Source of the DNA: Dokdonella koreensis DS-123
GTDB lineage: Bacteria > Pseudomonadota > Gammaproteobacteria > Xanthomonadales > Rhodanobacteraceae
Reading direction: 5' to 3'
DNA length: 64,000 nucleotides
Assembly (NCBI RefSeq): GCF_001632775.1
Contig: NZ_CP015249.1
Location: 3,638,686-3,702,685 of the forward strand
This document shows positions 41,175-53,651 of the stretch, in pieces. Each line of letters starts with the position of its first letter. Position 1 is the stretch's first letter. A model generated the notes under the pieces. That model was given only the letters and a program-made list of their open reading frames with translations. It had not been told where the DNA came from and made no database searches. A program made the translations under genes and the position numbers.

Positions 41175-42286
41175 GCGGCACCCCGCACGGCGCGCGGCCG
41201 GCGCAGTTGCTGCCCACGCCAGACCAGGACGCCGGCTATCGCGATCGTCGCCAGATAGATCCACCAGTAGCCGACCGCCGTCGACAATTTCCCCGCCACC
41301 ATCCAGGCGCGCCCGAGGACGATCGCGTTGGCGTAGATGAAGTAGCACAGCACCGCGATCAGCAGGCGCGCGTAGCGCGGCTCGCGCGGATTGGAGCGTG
41401 CGAGCGGCAGCGCCAGCAGGGTCAGCACCAGGGCCGACAGCGGCGAGGCCAGGCGCCAATGCAGCTCGACGCGCTGGACCAGGTCGTCGCTGGACCACAG
41501 CTGCGCCGTCGGTGCGGAGCGCTTGCTCTTGTCGCTGCCCTGGTCGGCCTCGCCGGACGGCAGCTTGACGTCGTTGCGCGCGAACCGCATCAGGCGGTAG
41601 TCGTCCGCGCCCACCCGGCCCTCGACACGGAAGCCGTCCATCAGCGCCAGGTAGCGGCCTTCGCCGTCGGCGTCGTGGTACATCTCGCCGCTCGGCGCGG
41701 TGATGATGTCGATGCGCCGCTGCCCGTCGTCCTCGTCGCCGCGCTCGGTCGCGACGAACAGGCGCTGGAAGCGCCGGCCGTCCTCGGACATGCCGGCGAC
41801 GTAGATCACGCCGTCGGTTCCCGGCAGCGACACGAACTTGCCCGGCTCCAGGCCGGCGACGATCATCGAGCGGTTGGCGTCGTCGAGCAGGCGGTCGGCC
41901 AGCCGCACCGAGGCCGGCGCGAGCCAGAACGAGACCAGGCCCAGCACCAGCATGGCCGGCCCCGCCAGCAGCAGCAGCGGCCGGACCAGGCCGCGCAGGT
42001 CCAGGCCGGACGCCGAGAGCACGGCCATCTCGCTGTCGCGCCAGAGCCGGCCGTAGGCCATCAGCACGCCGAGGAAGATCGCCAGCGGCAGCAGCACCGT
42101 CAGGCCGTCCACCGTGCGCAGGCCGATGAGGACGAACAGGAGGTCCGCCGGCGCCCGTCCACGCGCGACCCGGTTGAGCAGGTCGGCTACCGTGCTGCCG
42201 ACGGTGATCAGCAGCAGGATGACCGAGACCGCGGCAAAGCTCTGGGCCAGCTCTCGCAGCAGGTAGCGGTCGATGATTCGCAGCAT
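41171..42286 (-). CDS. lptF: LPS export ABC transporter permease LptF
   Basis: The 371-residue permease starts MLRIIDRYLLRELAQSFAAVSVILLLI, the classic LptF opening. It has the LLPLAIFLGVLMAYGRLWRDSEMAVLSASG coupling loop, a periplasmic jellyroll (about residues 130-260), and closing helices SPLSALVLTLLALPLARSNPR. A lysine/serine-rich insert (DQGSDKSKRSAP) interrupts the later jellyroll. It is divergent from pepA and coupled to lptG, as in many gammaproteobacteria. Confidence 0.94.
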   Translation of the reverse strand: MLRIIDRYLLRELAQSFAAVSVILLLITVGSTVADLLNRVARGRAPADLLFVLIGLRTVDGLTVLLPLAIFLGVLMAYGRLWRDSEMAVLSASGLDLRGLVRPLLLLAGPAMLVLGLVSFWLAPASVRLADRLLDDANRSMIVAGLEPGKFVSLPGTDGVIYVAGMSEDGRRFQRLFVATERGDEDDGQRRIDIITAPSGEMYHDADGEGRYLALMDGFRVEGRVGADDYRLMRFARNDVKLPSGEADQGSDKSKRSAPTAQLWSSDDLVQRVELHWRLASPLSALVLTLLALPLARSNPREPRYARLLIAVLCYFIYANAIVLGRAWMVAGKLSTAVGYWWIYLATIAIAGVLVWRGQQLRRPRAVRGAA

Positions 42287-42322
42287 GCGGGTCGGGATCG
42301 TTCCGGCCGGGCCGGGGCTTCG

Positions 42323-42352
42323 GGGATAGGGGGTGCGGCCGGCGCCTGTTAA
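42323..42352 (-). promoter_or_regulatory. Putative promoter of lptF-lptG
   Basis: On the minus strand TTAACA (42347-42352, five of six matches to TTGACA) is 18 bases upstream of TATCCC (42323-42328). The predicted start is about 30 bases before the lptF ATG. The same short spacer must also hold the divergent pepA promoter, for which I see no clear pair. Confidence 0.5.
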
Positions 42353-42438
42353 ACTGCCGGGCTGTGCCGCATCCGGTCGCGCAGTGTACCTGCCCGGCCC
42401 GCGCAAGCGATTCAAATCCCGTTGCCCTGGTGCCCGTA

Positions 42439-43932
42439 ATGACCCTGCAGTTCAGCCTGACCCGCGAATCCCCCGAATCCGCCGCGACACCGTGCGTCAT
42501 CGCCGGCCTCTACGAGGACCGTGTCCTGACCAGCGCCGCGGCGCGCCTGGACGAGCGCTCCGGCGGCGCGATCAAGCGCCTGATCGAGAGCGGCGACGTG
42601 ACCGGCCGCGCCGGCAACACGACGCTGCTGTTCGCACTGGAAGGCGTGGCCGCGCCGCGCGTCCTGCTGGTGGGCCTCGGCGAGCAGAAGAAGATGGATG
42701 CCGCGGCGTTCAACCGTGCCGCCTACGAATCGGCGCGCGCACTCAAGGGCCTGCCGATCGCCGCTGCCCTGTCCACGCTGGCCGAGATCGACGTCCCCGG
42801 CCGCGACCTCGGCTGGAAGCTGCGCACGCTGGCGCTGGCCGCCGACCACCAGGCCTACCGCTATACCGCCACGTTCAAGCCCAAGGACAAGCCCAAGAGC
42901 CCACAGATCGAGGCGCTGGCGCTGTCGGTGGCGGCCGACACGGCGGCCGGCAACAAGGCACTCGGCGAGGCGCTGGCCATCGCCAAGGGCGTGCGCTTCG
43001 CGCGCGAGCTGGGCAACCTGCCGCCGAACATCTGCAATCCGGCCTACCTGGCCGCCCAGGCCAAGACGATCGCCGACAACCGCAGCGGCGTCACGCTGGA
43101 AGTGCTCGAGCGCGAAGACATGCTCAAGCTCGGCATGGGCTCGCTGCTCGGCGTCGCGCAAGGCTCGGCCAACCCGCCGAAGCTGATCGTGCTGCAGTGG
43201 CGCGGCGGCGGCGCCGGCGACAAGCCCTATGCCCTGGTCGGCAAGGGCATCACCTTCGACACCGGCGGCATCTCGATCAAGCCGGGCGCCGGCATGGAGG
43301 AGATGAAGTTCGACATGTGCGGCGCGGCCGGCGTGCTCGGCACCTTCGTCGCGGCGGTGGAACTGAAGCTGCCGCTGAACCTCGTCTGCCTGGTGCCGGC
43401 CGTGGAGAACATGCCCGACGGCGCGGCCTACCGGCCGGGCGACATCCTCACCAGCATGTCCGGCCTGACCATCGAGGTGCTCAACACCGACGCGGAAGGC
43501 CGCCTGATCCTCTGCGACGCGCTGACCTATGCGCAGCGCTTCGACCCCCAGGTGACGATCGACGCCGCCACGCTGACCGGCGCCTGCGTGGTCGCGCTCG
43601 GCAAGCATGCCTCGGGCCTGATGACCAAGGACGAGGAACTGGCCGACCAGTTGCTGGCCGCCGGCCAGACGACGCTGGACCGCGCCTGGCGCCTGCCGTT
43701 GTGGGACGACTACCAGGGCCAGCTCGACTCCGGCTTCGCCGATGTCGCCAACATCGGCGGCAAGTACGCCGGTGCGATCACCGCCGGCTGCTTCCTCTCG
43801 CGCTTCACCAACGGCTTCCGCTGGGCCCACCTGGACATCGCCGGCACCGCCTGGGACGAGGGCCGCAAGGGCCTGGCGACCGGCCGGCCGGTGCCGCTGC
43901 TGGTGCAGTACCTGATCGATCGCTGCGGATGA
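42439..43932 (+). CDS. pepA: Leucyl aminopeptidase PepA
   Basis: The 497-residue M17 peptidase has the bimetallic site: VGKGITFDTGGISIKP (Lys269, Asp274), MKFDMCGAAG (Asp292) and NTDAEGRLIL (Asp351, Glu353). It removes N-terminal residues from peptides, and PepA of Escherichia coli also acts as a DNA-binding architectural protein. The ATG at 42439 starts the N-terminal domain; a GTG three codons upstream is possible. It leads an operon with a small membrane protein, holC and valS; the stop overlaps the next start (ATGA). Confidence 0.96.
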   Translation: MTLQFSLTRESPESAATPCVIAGLYEDRVLTSAAARLDERSGGAIKRLIESGDVTGRAGNTTLLFALEGVAAPRVLLVGLGEQKKMDAAAFNRAAYESARALKGLPIAAALSTLAEIDVPGRDLGWKLRTLALAADHQAYRYTATFKPKDKPKSPQIEALALSVAADTAAGNKALGEALAIAKGVRFARELGNLPPNICNPAYLAAQAKTIADNRSGVTLEVLEREDMLKLGMGSLLGVAQGSANPPKLIVLQWRGGGAGDKPYALVGKGITFDTGGISIKPGAGMEEMKFDMCGAAGVLGTFVAAVELKLPLNLVCLVPAVENMPDGAAYRPGDILTSMSGLTIEVLNTDAEGRLILCDALTYAQRFDPQVTIDAATLTGACVVALGKHASGLMTKDEELADQLLAAGQTTLDRAWRLPLWDDYQGQLDSGFADVANIGGKYAGAITAGCFLSRFTNGFRWAHLDIAGTAWDEGRKGLATGRPVPLLVQYLIDRCG

Positions 43933-44354
43933 ACACGCCCCCCGACGACGCCCTGCAGCGCGGCAAGAACTCGACGATCGCGACCATGCTCGGCGTGGCG
44001 CTGGTCTCGGGCGTCGTCAACGTGGCGATGAACCCGGACTTCGGCCAGCAGGCGGCGCTGACCGGCACGCAGCTGGCCGCCAACATCGTGCTGATGCTGC
44101 TGGGCTTTCGCTGGCTGCACCTGGACAGTGCCCAGCTCGACATCCGCCGTCCGCTCTGGCTCAACATCGGCATCGTGCTGCTGGCGATCTTCTTCGTCCC
44201 CTACTACCTGTACAAGACGCGCCGGCCGGGCCTGCGCCTGGTGCCCATCGCGCTGTTCTTCGCCTTCGTGGTGGCCCTGACGGTCGCTTCCAGCATCGGC
44301 AGCGGCCTCATGCTCGGATTCCGCGCCGGGCCGCTCCCCACGTCCGGCATCTGA
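43929..44354 (+). CDS. Small uncharacterised integral membrane protein
   Basis: The 141-residue protein has four probable membrane helices, including TMLGVALVSGVVNVAM, LAANIVLMLLGFRWL, WLNIGIVLLAIFFVPYYLYK and IALFFAFVVALTVASSIGSGL. A Y-L-Y-K-T-R-R segment follows the third. I recognise no family. It lies between pepA and holC, overlaps the pepA stop by four bases and precedes holC by three bases, so it is certainly cotranscribed. In Xanthomonadales a small membrane protein is sometimes found here; its function is unknown. Confidence 0.75.
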   Translation: MNTPPDDALQRGKNSTIATMLGVALVSGVVNVAMNPDFGQQAALTGTQLAANIVLMLLGFRWLHLDSAQLDIRRPLWLNIGIVLLAIFFVPYYLYKTRRPGLRLVPIALFFAFVVALTVASSIGSGLMLGFRAGPLPTSGI

Positions 44355-44357
44355 ACG

Positions 44358-44780
44358 ATGGCCCGCGCCGACTTCTACCTGATCGACAAGCCGCGCTTTC
44401 GCGAGGATCCGCTGCTGCTCGTGTGCGAACTGACGCGCCGCGCGTTCGCGAGCGGGCAGCCGACGCTGATCCTGGTGCGGTCGCTCGACCAGGCCGAGGC
44501 GCTCGACGCCAGGCTGTGGGAATTCGACGAGTCGGCGTTCATCCCGCACCAGATCGCCGGTGACGACGACGACGCGGTGACACCGGTGCTGATCGTCCCG
44601 CCCGGCACCGATGCCGCGGACCGGCCGCTGGTGATCAACCTGCGCGACCATTGCGCCATCGGCCGTTTCGAGCGCGTGCTCGAGGTGGTCGCCGCCGATC
44701 CGGCCGAACGCGACGGTTCGCGCCAGCGCTGGAGCGAGTACAAGCGTCGCGGACTGGAACTCAAAAAGAACGACATGTGA
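44358..44780 (+). CDS. holC: DNA polymerase III subunit chi
   Basis: The 140-residue protein matches Hol[35 protein letters not shown], then the [19 protein letters not shown] pair and a C-terminal [24 protein letters not shown]. Chi joins the clamp loader to SSB and binds psi. The conserved WxFDxxxFIPH is clear. It sits before valS, the usual order. Confidence 0.93.
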   Translation: MARADFYLIDKPRFREDPLLLVCELTRRAFASGQPTLILVRSLDQAEALDARLWEFDESAFIPHQIAGDDDDAVTPVLIVPPGTDAADRPLVINLRDHCAIGRFERVLEVVAADPAERDGSRQRWSEYKRRGLELKKNDM

Positions 44781-44785
44781 CCACC

Positions 44786-47737
44786 ATGGAAAAAAGCTTC
44801 GAACCCGGCCAGATCGAGCCGAAGTGGTACGCGAAATGGGAAGCCGACGGCCGCTTCGCGCCGCGCGGCGACGGCGAGCCGTACTGCATCCTGCTGCCTC
44901 CGCCCAACGTCACCGGCACGCTGCACATGGGGCATGCGTTCCAGCAGACGATCATGGACGCGCTGACCCGCTATCACCGCATGCGCGGCTACCGCACGCT
45001 GTGGCAGGGCGGCACCGACCATGCCGGCATCGCCACGCAGAAGATCGTCGAGAACCAGCTGGCCGTCCAGGGCCAGTCGCGCCACGACCTCGGCCGCGCC
45101 CGCTTCGTCGAACGCGTCTGGCAGTGGAAGGAGCAGTCCGGCTCGACCATCACGCACCAGATGCGCCGCCTCGGCGCGTCGGTGGACTGGTCGCGCGAAC
45201 GCTTCACGATGGACGAAGGCCTGTCCACCGCGGTGCGCCGGGTGTTCGTGCAGTGGTACCGCGACGGCCTGCTCTATCGCGGCCGCCGGCTCGTCAACTG
45301 GGACCCGGTGCTGCAAACCGCGGTGTCCGATCTGGAAGTCAACAACGAGGAGAAGGACGGCTCGCTGTGGTCGATCCGCTACCCGGCCGCCGATGGCGGT
45401 GACGGCCTGGTCGTCGCGACGACCAGGCCGGAGACGATGCTCGGCGACGTCGCCGTGGCCGTGCATCCGGACGACGAGCGCTACCGGCACCTGATCGGCA
45501 AACACCTGAAGCTTCCGCTGACCGGGCGGCAGATCCCGGTGATCGCCGACGACTACGTCGATCCCGCGTTCGGCACCGGCTGCGTCAAGATCACGCCGGC
45601 GCACGACGTCAACGACTACAAGGTCTGGGAGCGCCATGTCGGCTCCGGCCTGTTCGACGGCCTGCCCGAGCGCGGGCTGTTGTCGATCCTGGACCGGCAG
45701 GCGCGGGTTCTCGGCGACATTCCCGTCACCGGATCGACCGCCCACACGATCGAGCAGGCCGCCGAAACGGCCTACTCCGCCCTGGCGATCCGCGACCTGG
45801 TTCCCGTGGCCTATCGCGGCCTGGACCGCTTCGCCGCGCGCAAGCAGATCATCGCCGACCTGGATGCCGAGGGGCTGCTGGTCGAGACGAAGAAGCACAC
45901 GCTGCAGGTGCCGATCAGCCAGCGGTCCGACGCGGTCATCGAGCCGATGCTGACCGACCAGTGGTTCCTCGACCTCACGCGCGAGACGCGGGCGGACGGC
46001 AAGCCCGGGCCGGGCGGTCGCACCGCGATCACCGAACCGGCGCTCGCCGCCGTGCGCGACGGCGCCATCCGCTTCGTCCCGGAGAACTGGTCCACCACCT
46101 ACAACCAGTGGCTGGAGAACATCCAGGACTGGTGCGTCAGCCGCCAGCTCTGGTGGGGCCACCAGATCCCGGCCTGGTACGACGAAGCCGGCAACATCTT
46201 CGTCGGCGAGGACGAGGCCGACGCGGTCGCCCACGCCGACGTCGCGCCGGTCGGCGCGCTGACGCAGGACGCCGACGTGCTCGACACCTGGTTCTCCTCG
46301 GCACTGTGGCCGTTCTCGACGATGGGCTGGCCGTCGGACGGACCGGTCCGCGAGGACGGCCGCGTCGTCGCCGACTGGTCCGGCGACCAGGCCTTCCTGC
46401 CGACGGCGGTGCTGGTCACCGGCTTCGACATCATCTTCTTCTGGGTGGCGCGCATGGTCATGGCCACCCAGTACTTCACCGGCAAGGTGCCGTTCCGCGA
46501 GGTCTACATCAATGCCATCGTGCGCGACGCCGACGGCCAGAAGATGTCCAAGTCCAAGGGCAACACGATCGATCCGCTGGACCTGATCGACGGCATCGAC
46601 GTGGAATCGCTGGTCGCCAAGTCGACCGCCTCGCTGCTGATCCCGCAGGTGCGCGAGAAGGTCGCCAAGCGCATCCGCAAGGACTACCCCAGCGGCATCG
46701 CCGCGGTCGGCGCCGACGCCGTGCGCTTCACGTTCGCCGCGCTGGCCACCTACGGGCGCACGATCAATTTCGACCTCAAGCGCGCCGAGGGCTACAAGAA
46801 CTTCTGCAACAAGCTCTGGAACGCCGCACGCTTCGTGCTGATGAACGTCGAAGGGCCGCGCGCGGACGACGGTGCGCCACCGGCGACGCCGGCCGAGCAC
46901 TGGATCCTTTCGCGCCTGGCCGTGACGCTCGACGAAGTGCAGACGCAGTTCGCCAGCTACCGGTTCGACCTCGTCGCGCAGGCGCTCTACGAGTTCGTCT
47001 GGAACGACTACTGCGACTGGTTCCTGGAACTGGCCAAGCCGGCGCTCAACGGCGAGGACGCGACGGCCGCGGCATCGACCCGGACCACCCTGCTGCGCGT
47101 GCTGGAGGCGATCCTGCGCGCGCTGCATCCGATCATGCCGTTCATCACCGAGGAAATCTGGCACGCCGTGGCGCCGCGCCTGGGCATCGCCGGCGACAGC
47201 GTGTCGATCCGCCCGTACCCGGTCGCCGGCGAGTTCGCCGCAGGCCTCGATGCGCAGGCCATCGCCGACACCGAATGGCTGCGCGCGGTGCTGAGCGGCC
47301 TGCGCCGCATCCGCAGCGAGATGAACATCGCGCCGGGCAAGCAAATCCCGCTGCTGTTCGCCAAGGGCGAGCCGGCCGATCGCGTCCGCACCGACCGTTT
47401 CGCCGCGCAGATCGCGTTCCTGGCGCGCACCGAGTCGCAGCGCTGGCTGGCCGACGGCGAGGACGAGCCGGCCTCGGCCGCCGCGATCGTCGGCGAACTG
47501 CGCGTGCTGATCCCGCTGGCCGGACTGATCGACGTCGCCGCCGAGCGCGCGCGCCTGGACCGCGAGGCCAAGCGCGTCGAAGGCGAGATCGCCAAGTGCA
47601 ACGGCAAGCTCGGCAGCGAAACCTTCGTCGCCAACGCCCCCGCCGCCGTGGTCGAGCAGGAGCGCCAGCGGCTGGCCGACTTCACGCGGACGCTGGACGG
47701 CCTGCGCGAGCAGGCGCGCCGGCTGGGTTCCGCCTGA
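44786..47737 (+). CDS. valS: Valine--tRNA ligase
   Basis: The 983-residue class I synthetase has [18 protein letters not shown] (HIGH at about 48-51) and the CP1 editing domain ([14 protein letters not shown] and [16 protein letters not shown]). [20 protein letters not shown] at about 586-590 and a C-terminal coiled-coil arm ([33 protein letters not shown]) complete it. The ATG at 44786 matches the family start (MEKSF); a GTG at 44777 that overlaps the holC stop by four bases (GTGA) is an alternative adding three residues. It ends the pepA operon. Confidence 0.97.
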   Translation: MEKSFEPGQIEPKWYAKWEADGRFAPRGDGEPYCILLPPPNVTGTLHMGHAFQQTIMDALTRYHRMRGYRTLWQGGTDHAGIATQKIVENQLAVQGQSRHDLGRARFVERVWQWKEQSGSTITHQMRRLGASVDWSRERFTMDEGLSTAVRRVFVQWYRDGLLYRGRRLVNWDPVLQTAVSDLEVNNEEKDGSLWSIRYPAADGGDGLVVATTRPETMLGDVAVAVHPDDERYRHLIGKHLKLPLTGRQIPVIADDYVDPAFGTGCVKITPAHDVNDYKVWERHVGSGLFDGLPERGLLSILDRQARVLGDIPVTGSTAHTIEQAAETAYSALAIRDLVPVAYRGLDRFAARKQIIADLDAEGLLVETKKHTLQVPISQRSDAVIEPMLTDQWFLDLTRETRADGKPGPGGRTAITEPALAAVRDGAIRFVPENWSTTYNQWLENIQDWCVSRQLWWGHQIPAWYDEAGNIFVGEDEADAVAHADVAPVGALTQDADVLDTWFSSALWPFSTMGWPSDGPVREDGRVVADWSGDQAFLPTAVLVTGFDIIFFWVARMVMATQYFTGKVPFREVYINAIVRDADGQKMSKSKGNTIDPLDLIDGIDVESLVAKSTASLLIPQVREKVAKRIRKDYPSGIAAVGADAVRFTFAALATYGRTINFDLKRAEGYKNFCNKLWNAARFVLMNVEGPRADDGAPPATPAEHWILSRLAVTLDEVQTQFASYRFDLVAQALYEFVWNDYCDWFLELAKPALNGEDATAAASTRTTLLRVLEAILRALHPIMPFITEEIWHAVAPRLGIAGDSVSIRPYPVAGEFAAGLDAQAIADTEWLRAVLSGLRRIRSEMNIAPGKQIPLLFAKGEPADRVRTDRFAAQIAFLARTESQRWLADGEDEPASAAAIVGELRVLIPLAGLIDVAAERARLDREAKRVEGEIAKCNGKLGSETFVANAPAAVVEQERQRLADFTRTLDGLREQARRLGSA

Positions 47738-47791
47738 CGATACGCGCTGGAAAGCACCGTGGCAGGGAAGCCACGCGGCCCGCGCCGGTCC

Positions 47792-48181
47792 CTACCGCGG
47801 CCGGCGCGCGTAGCTGACGGTCAGCGCCTCCCAGACGTGTCCGTCGGGCTCGCTCCAATAGACGATGCGCCCGGCGTGCTGCGTATTGACCTGGCGATCG
47901 ACCGGCCCGTGAGGCGTGCTGCGATAGGCGATGCCCCGGGCCTGGATCCTCTGCAGGATCCGGTCGAAGTCGGCCTCGCCGACGCGAAAGCAGTAGTGCT
48001 GGACCGGGAACGGGCCGTCGGCCGTGTCGAAGTCCAGGGTCAGTCCGTCGTTGACGTAGACCGGACAGAACGGCCCCACGCCCGTCGCCGACCACGGCAC
48101 GTCCAACAGCGCGGCGAGCAACGCCGCCGCGGCTTTGGCGTCCCGGGCCGGGACGATCGCGTGATCGAGCTCGATGCTCAC
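47792..48181 (-). CDS. VOC (glyoxalase-like) family protein
   Basis: The 129-residue protein is a single vicinal-oxygen-chelate domain: it begins SIELDHAIVPARDAKAAAALLAALLDVPW, has a central beta pair QHYCFRVGEADFDRILQRIQARGIAY and ends GRIVYWSEPDGHVWEALTVSY. The His near the start, and the Glu in the final strand, fit metal ligands. The substrate is unknown. The codon at 48181 is GTG. It is convergent with valS. Confidence 0.85.
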   Translation of the reverse strand: MSIELDHAIVPARDAKAAAALLAALLDVPWSATGVGPFCPVYVNDGLTLDFDTADGPFPVQHYCFRVGEADFDRILQRIQARGIAYRSTPHGPVDRQVNTQHAGRIVYWSEPDGHVWEALTVSYARRPR

Positions 48182-48267
48182 GACGCCTCCGATGCAGCGG
48201 GCGTACGAACGCGCATCGACGTTCGTACGATCCGGGCTGCGTCACCGGACATCGGCCGCCCCGCCGC

Positions 48268-48819
48268 TCAGCGCGTCGCGCCGACCCAGGCGGCGAAGCG
48301 GTCGACGAAGCCCTGCAGGAACGTGCGCGTGCCGTCGCTGGTGATCGTGCCGTCGGCCTCGACCAGGCCCTCCTTGAACTGCACGAAGACCTCCGGCTGC
48401 GGCAGCGTGTCCACGTCCAGGTAGGACAGCACGTTGCGCAGGTGCTGCTGGGCCAGCGCCGAGCCGATCGCGCCGGGCGATGCGCCGATCACCGCGGCGC
48501 GCTTGCCGGCGAACGAATTGGTGCCCCACGGACGCGAGCCGATGTCGATCGCGTTCTTGAGCACGCCGGGAATGGAGCGGTTGTACTCGGGCGTCACGAA
48601 CAGCAGCGCATCGGCCGCCTTGACCTGGTCCTTCAGGCGCTGGCCCTGCGACGGGTAGCTGCCGTCGAACTCCTGCGTGTACAGCGGCAGGTCGCCGATC
48701 TCGACCGGCTCGAACGCGAGACTGGACGGCGCGAGCTTCTCGATCGCCTTCGCCAGCCGGCGATTGATCGATTCCTTGCGCAGACTGCCGACGAAGACGG
48801 CGACGGTGATCGTGCTCAC
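48268..48819 (-). CDS. NADPH-dependent FMN reductase
   Basis: The 183-residue flavodoxin-fold protein has FVGSLRKESINRRLA (FMN phosphate loop), LFVTPEYNRSIPGVLKNAID and AAVIGASPGAIGSALAQQHLRNVL, all typical of FMN-dependent NAD(P)H quinone/chromate/azo reductases. It probably reduces quinones in the cytoplasm. The GTG at 48819 is preceded by AGGAG seven bases upstream, which decides it over other codons. The gene is followed on the minus strand by the VOC gene, 86 bases on. Confidence 0.92.
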   Translation of the reverse strand: MSTITVAVFVGSLRKESINRRLAKAIEKLAPSSLAFEPVEIGDLPLYTQEFDGSYPSQGQRLKDQVKAADALLFVTPEYNRSIPGVLKNAIDIGSRPWGTNSFAGKRAAVIGASPGAIGSALAQQHLRNVLSYLDVDTLPQPEVFVQFKEGLVEADGTITSDGTRTFLQGFVDRFAAWVGATR

Positions 48820-48908
48820 GGGACGGCTCCTGGGCGGAAAGGGACGGTCAGCGTACCGCGTCGCCAGCGGCCGTGCAGGCGGCCGCGGCACCGGCGGCGG
48901 CCATCCGT

Positions 48909-51188
48909 TCAGCCCAGGGCGGCGGCAGCGGCCACGATGTCGGCATCGCCCGGCAGCACGACCAGGGCGGCGCCGGCCAGCGGCGTGTAGGTGTCCGCGC
49001 CGACGACGCGGCGCAGCGGTGTGCTGCCGAGGCCGGCCTCGACCACCGCGGTGATGACGCCTTCGCCGACGCCGGCCGAATGGCGACCCTCGTCGACGAC
49101 CAGGATGCGCCGGGCCGACCGGGCCTGGTCGGCGATGAAGGCCTCGTTGAGCGGCACCAGCCAGCGCAGGTCGACCACGCGTACCTGCCAGCCCTGGCGC
49201 GCCTGGATCTCGCGCGCGGCCCGCAGGCTCATCGGCACGCCGTTGCCGTAGGTGAAGATCACCAGGTCGTCGGCATCCACGCCGTAGACACGGCCCTCGC
49301 CGAGCGGCATCGCCTGGTCCGGCGCCGGGTACGGGAACAGCCATTGGCCGTCGCCGGCCTCGTACAGGTCCTTGGTCATGTACAGCGCGATCGGTTCGAG
49401 GAACACCGTCACGCGCCCGTCGATCCGCGCCAGCGCGGCCAGCGTGCGCAGCATCGTCGCCGCGTCGTCGCCGCGGCTGGGACAGCCGACGACCAGGCCG
49501 GGAATGTCGCGCAGCGCGGTGATCGAGTTGTCGTTGTGGAAATGGCCGCCGAAGCCCTTCTGGTAGCCGAGCCCGGCGATGCGCACGACCATCGGGTTGC
49601 GGTACTGGCCGTTCGAGAAGAACTGCAGCGAGGCCGCCTCGCCGCGGATCTGGTCGCAGGCGTTGTGGAAGTAGGCCAGGTACTGGATCTCCGGCAGCGG
49701 CAGCATGCCCATCGTCGCGTAGCCCTGGGCCAGGCCGAGGATCGTCGTCTCGTCCAGCAGGGTATTGAACACGCGCGCGCTCTTGAACGCCTTGTGCAGG
49801 CCCTTGGTGACCGTATAGACGCCGCCCTTCTGGGCGACGTCCTCGCCGAACAGCAGCGTGTCGGGATACTTGCAGAACAGGTCGTGCAGCGCCTGGTTGA
49901 TCTGGATCGCCAGGTGTCGCGGCGGCAGCTTCTCGGGCAGCTTGTCCTCGCCGCCGAACACCGCCGGGCGGCGCTCGGCATGATCGGTGCGCACGGCCTC
50001 GGCGGCGACCGCCGCCGGCGAGTACGGCGCCAGCGGCTCCACCACCTCCGCCAGCGTCGTCAGCTTCGACCGCCGGTCGGCTTCCTCCGCGGCGGCGAAG
50101 CACTTCGCGCGGATGTCCTCGTAGGCGGCCAGCAGCGAGTCCTTCGTGTGGATGCCGGACGCCAGCGCGATCGCGGCCGAACGCAGCAGCGGATCGCCGG
50201 CCTCCACCTGCACCAGTTCTTCCACGCTGCGCCATTCGATCTCGAAGTCGGTGCCGGCGTGGCCCATGATCCGCGTGGTGCGCAGGTGCAGGAAGGTCGG
50301 CCGGCGCGTGCGGCGGCAGTGCTCCACCGCGCGCCGGACGTCGGCATAGCCGGCCGCCAGATCCAGGCCGTCGGCGTAGAAGTAGTCCAGGTCGCGGCGC
50401 TCGGCGAAATTGCGCGCGACCCAGCCATCGGGCGTCTTGACCGAGATGCCGATGCCGTTGTCCTCGCAGACGAACAGCACCGGCGCCGGCAGCTTCTGGT
50501 AGGCGGTCCAGGCCGCGGCATTGAACGCGGTCTGCGCCGTGGCGTGGTTGGACGAGGCATCGCCGAACGAACAGACCGCGATCGCATCGGACGGCACCGG
50601 CAGGGCATGGCCGATCCGGCGCGCCTGCTCGATCGCGATCGCGGTGCCGAGCGCCTTGGGCAGGTGCGAGGCGATCGTCGAGGTCTGCGGCAGCACCCAA
50701 AGCGGCTTGCTACCCCAGACCTTGTGCCGCCCGCCTGACGCCGGATCGTCCTTGCTGGCGGCGAAGCTCAGCGCCGAGTCCATGATCGGATCCATGTCCG
50801 GCAGCTTGCGGAAGCGCTCGGCCATGAACGCGCCCGACCGGTAGTGCAGGAAGGCCGGATCGGTGTGCCGGGTCAGCCGCGCCACCATCGCGTTGCCTTC
50901 GTGGCCGCTCGATCCGATCGTGTAGAAGACCTTGTTGCGCACGCGCAGCACGCGCGCCATCAGGTCCAGGTGGCGCGAGACCAGTTGCGATTCGAACAGC
51001 GCGACGAAATCGGCTACGGTGCAGCCGCTGCCGGGCAGGACCGGGGCATCGGCCGGCGGCCGCAGGGCGGCATCGCCCTGCCAGTCGCGGACGAACTCCA
51101 GGAAGTTCTGGTCGCAGATCTCGGCACGGTTCAAGCCACGGTGGCGGGCCGCGATGGCGGCGACGGGCGGATTCGGAAGGGCTGCCAT
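48909..51188 (-). CDS. Fused alpha/beta E1 component of a 2-oxoacid dehydrogenase
   Basis: The 759-residue thiamine-diphosphate enzyme joins E1-alpha (residues about 60-380) and E1-beta (about 420-755). The alpha half has GSSGHEGNAMVARL, the ThDP/Mg motif GDASSNHATAQTAFNAA with DNGIGISV; the beta half has INQALHDLFCKYPDTLLFGEDVAQKGGVYTVTKGL, ETTILGLAQGYATMGMLPLPEIQYLAYF and a C-terminal VVDLRWLVPLNEAFI. The alpha-beta fusion resembles the branched-chain/2-oxoisovalerate E1 of several proteobacteria. No E2 or E3 gene is beside it. It is divergent from the Ser/Thr kinase gene and read from its own start at 51188. Confidence 0.9.
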   Translation of the reverse strand: MAALPNPPVAAIAARHRGLNRAEICDQNFLEFVRDWQGDAALRPPADAPVLPGSGCTVADFVALFESQLVSRHLDLMARVLRVRNKVFYTIGSSGHEGNAMVARLTRHTDPAFLHYRSGAFMAERFRKLPDMDPIMDSALSFAASKDDPASGGRHKVWGSKPLWVLPQTSTIASHLPKALGTAIAIEQARRIGHALPVPSDAIAVCSFGDASSNHATAQTAFNAAAWTAYQKLPAPVLFVCEDNGIGISVKTPDGWVARNFAERRDLDYFYADGLDLAAGYADVRRAVEHCRRTRRPTFLHLRTTRIMGHAGTDFEIEWRSVEELVQVEAGDPLLRSAAIALASGIHTKDSLLAAYEDIRAKCFAAAEEADRRSKLTTLAEVVEPLAPYSPAAVAAEAVRTDHAERRPAVFGGEDKLPEKLPPRHLAIQINQALHDLFCKYPDTLLFGEDVAQKGGVYTVTKGLHKAFKSARVFNTLLDETTILGLAQGYATMGMLPLPEIQYLAYFHNACDQIRGEAASLQFFSNGQYRNPMVVRIAGLGYQKGFGGHFHNDNSITALRDIPGLVVGCPSRGDDAATMLRTLAALARIDGRVTVFLEPIALYMTKDLYEAGDGQWLFPYPAPDQAMPLGEGRVYGVDADDLVIFTYGNGVPMSLRAAREIQARQGWQVRVVDLRWLVPLNEAFIADQARSARRILVVDEGRHSAGVGEGVITAVVEAGLGSTPLRRVVGADTYTPLAGAALVVLPGDADIVAAAAALG

Positions 51189-51290
51189 GGGGGCGTTTGG
51201 AGTCGGGGCGATAGCCGGCTATTGTAGCGGCCGGCGCAGCCGCCGGCCCGGCCCCTGCCGCGGAACCGGGCCAACGACACAGGGGCACCC

Positions 51291-53624
<2,334 letters not shown>

Positions 53625-53651
53625 CGCGCGCGAGCGCGCCGCGGGCGCCGG

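Noticed and set aside
44375-47344. About 990 codons open on the minus strand
   Set aside because: It is antisense to the certain valS gene, with repetitive Arg/Val/Leu composition and no family motif.
47758-47775. CGTGGC/GCCACG 6-base hairpin between valS and the VOC gene
   Set aside because: Short stem and no U-tract; too weak to call a terminator.
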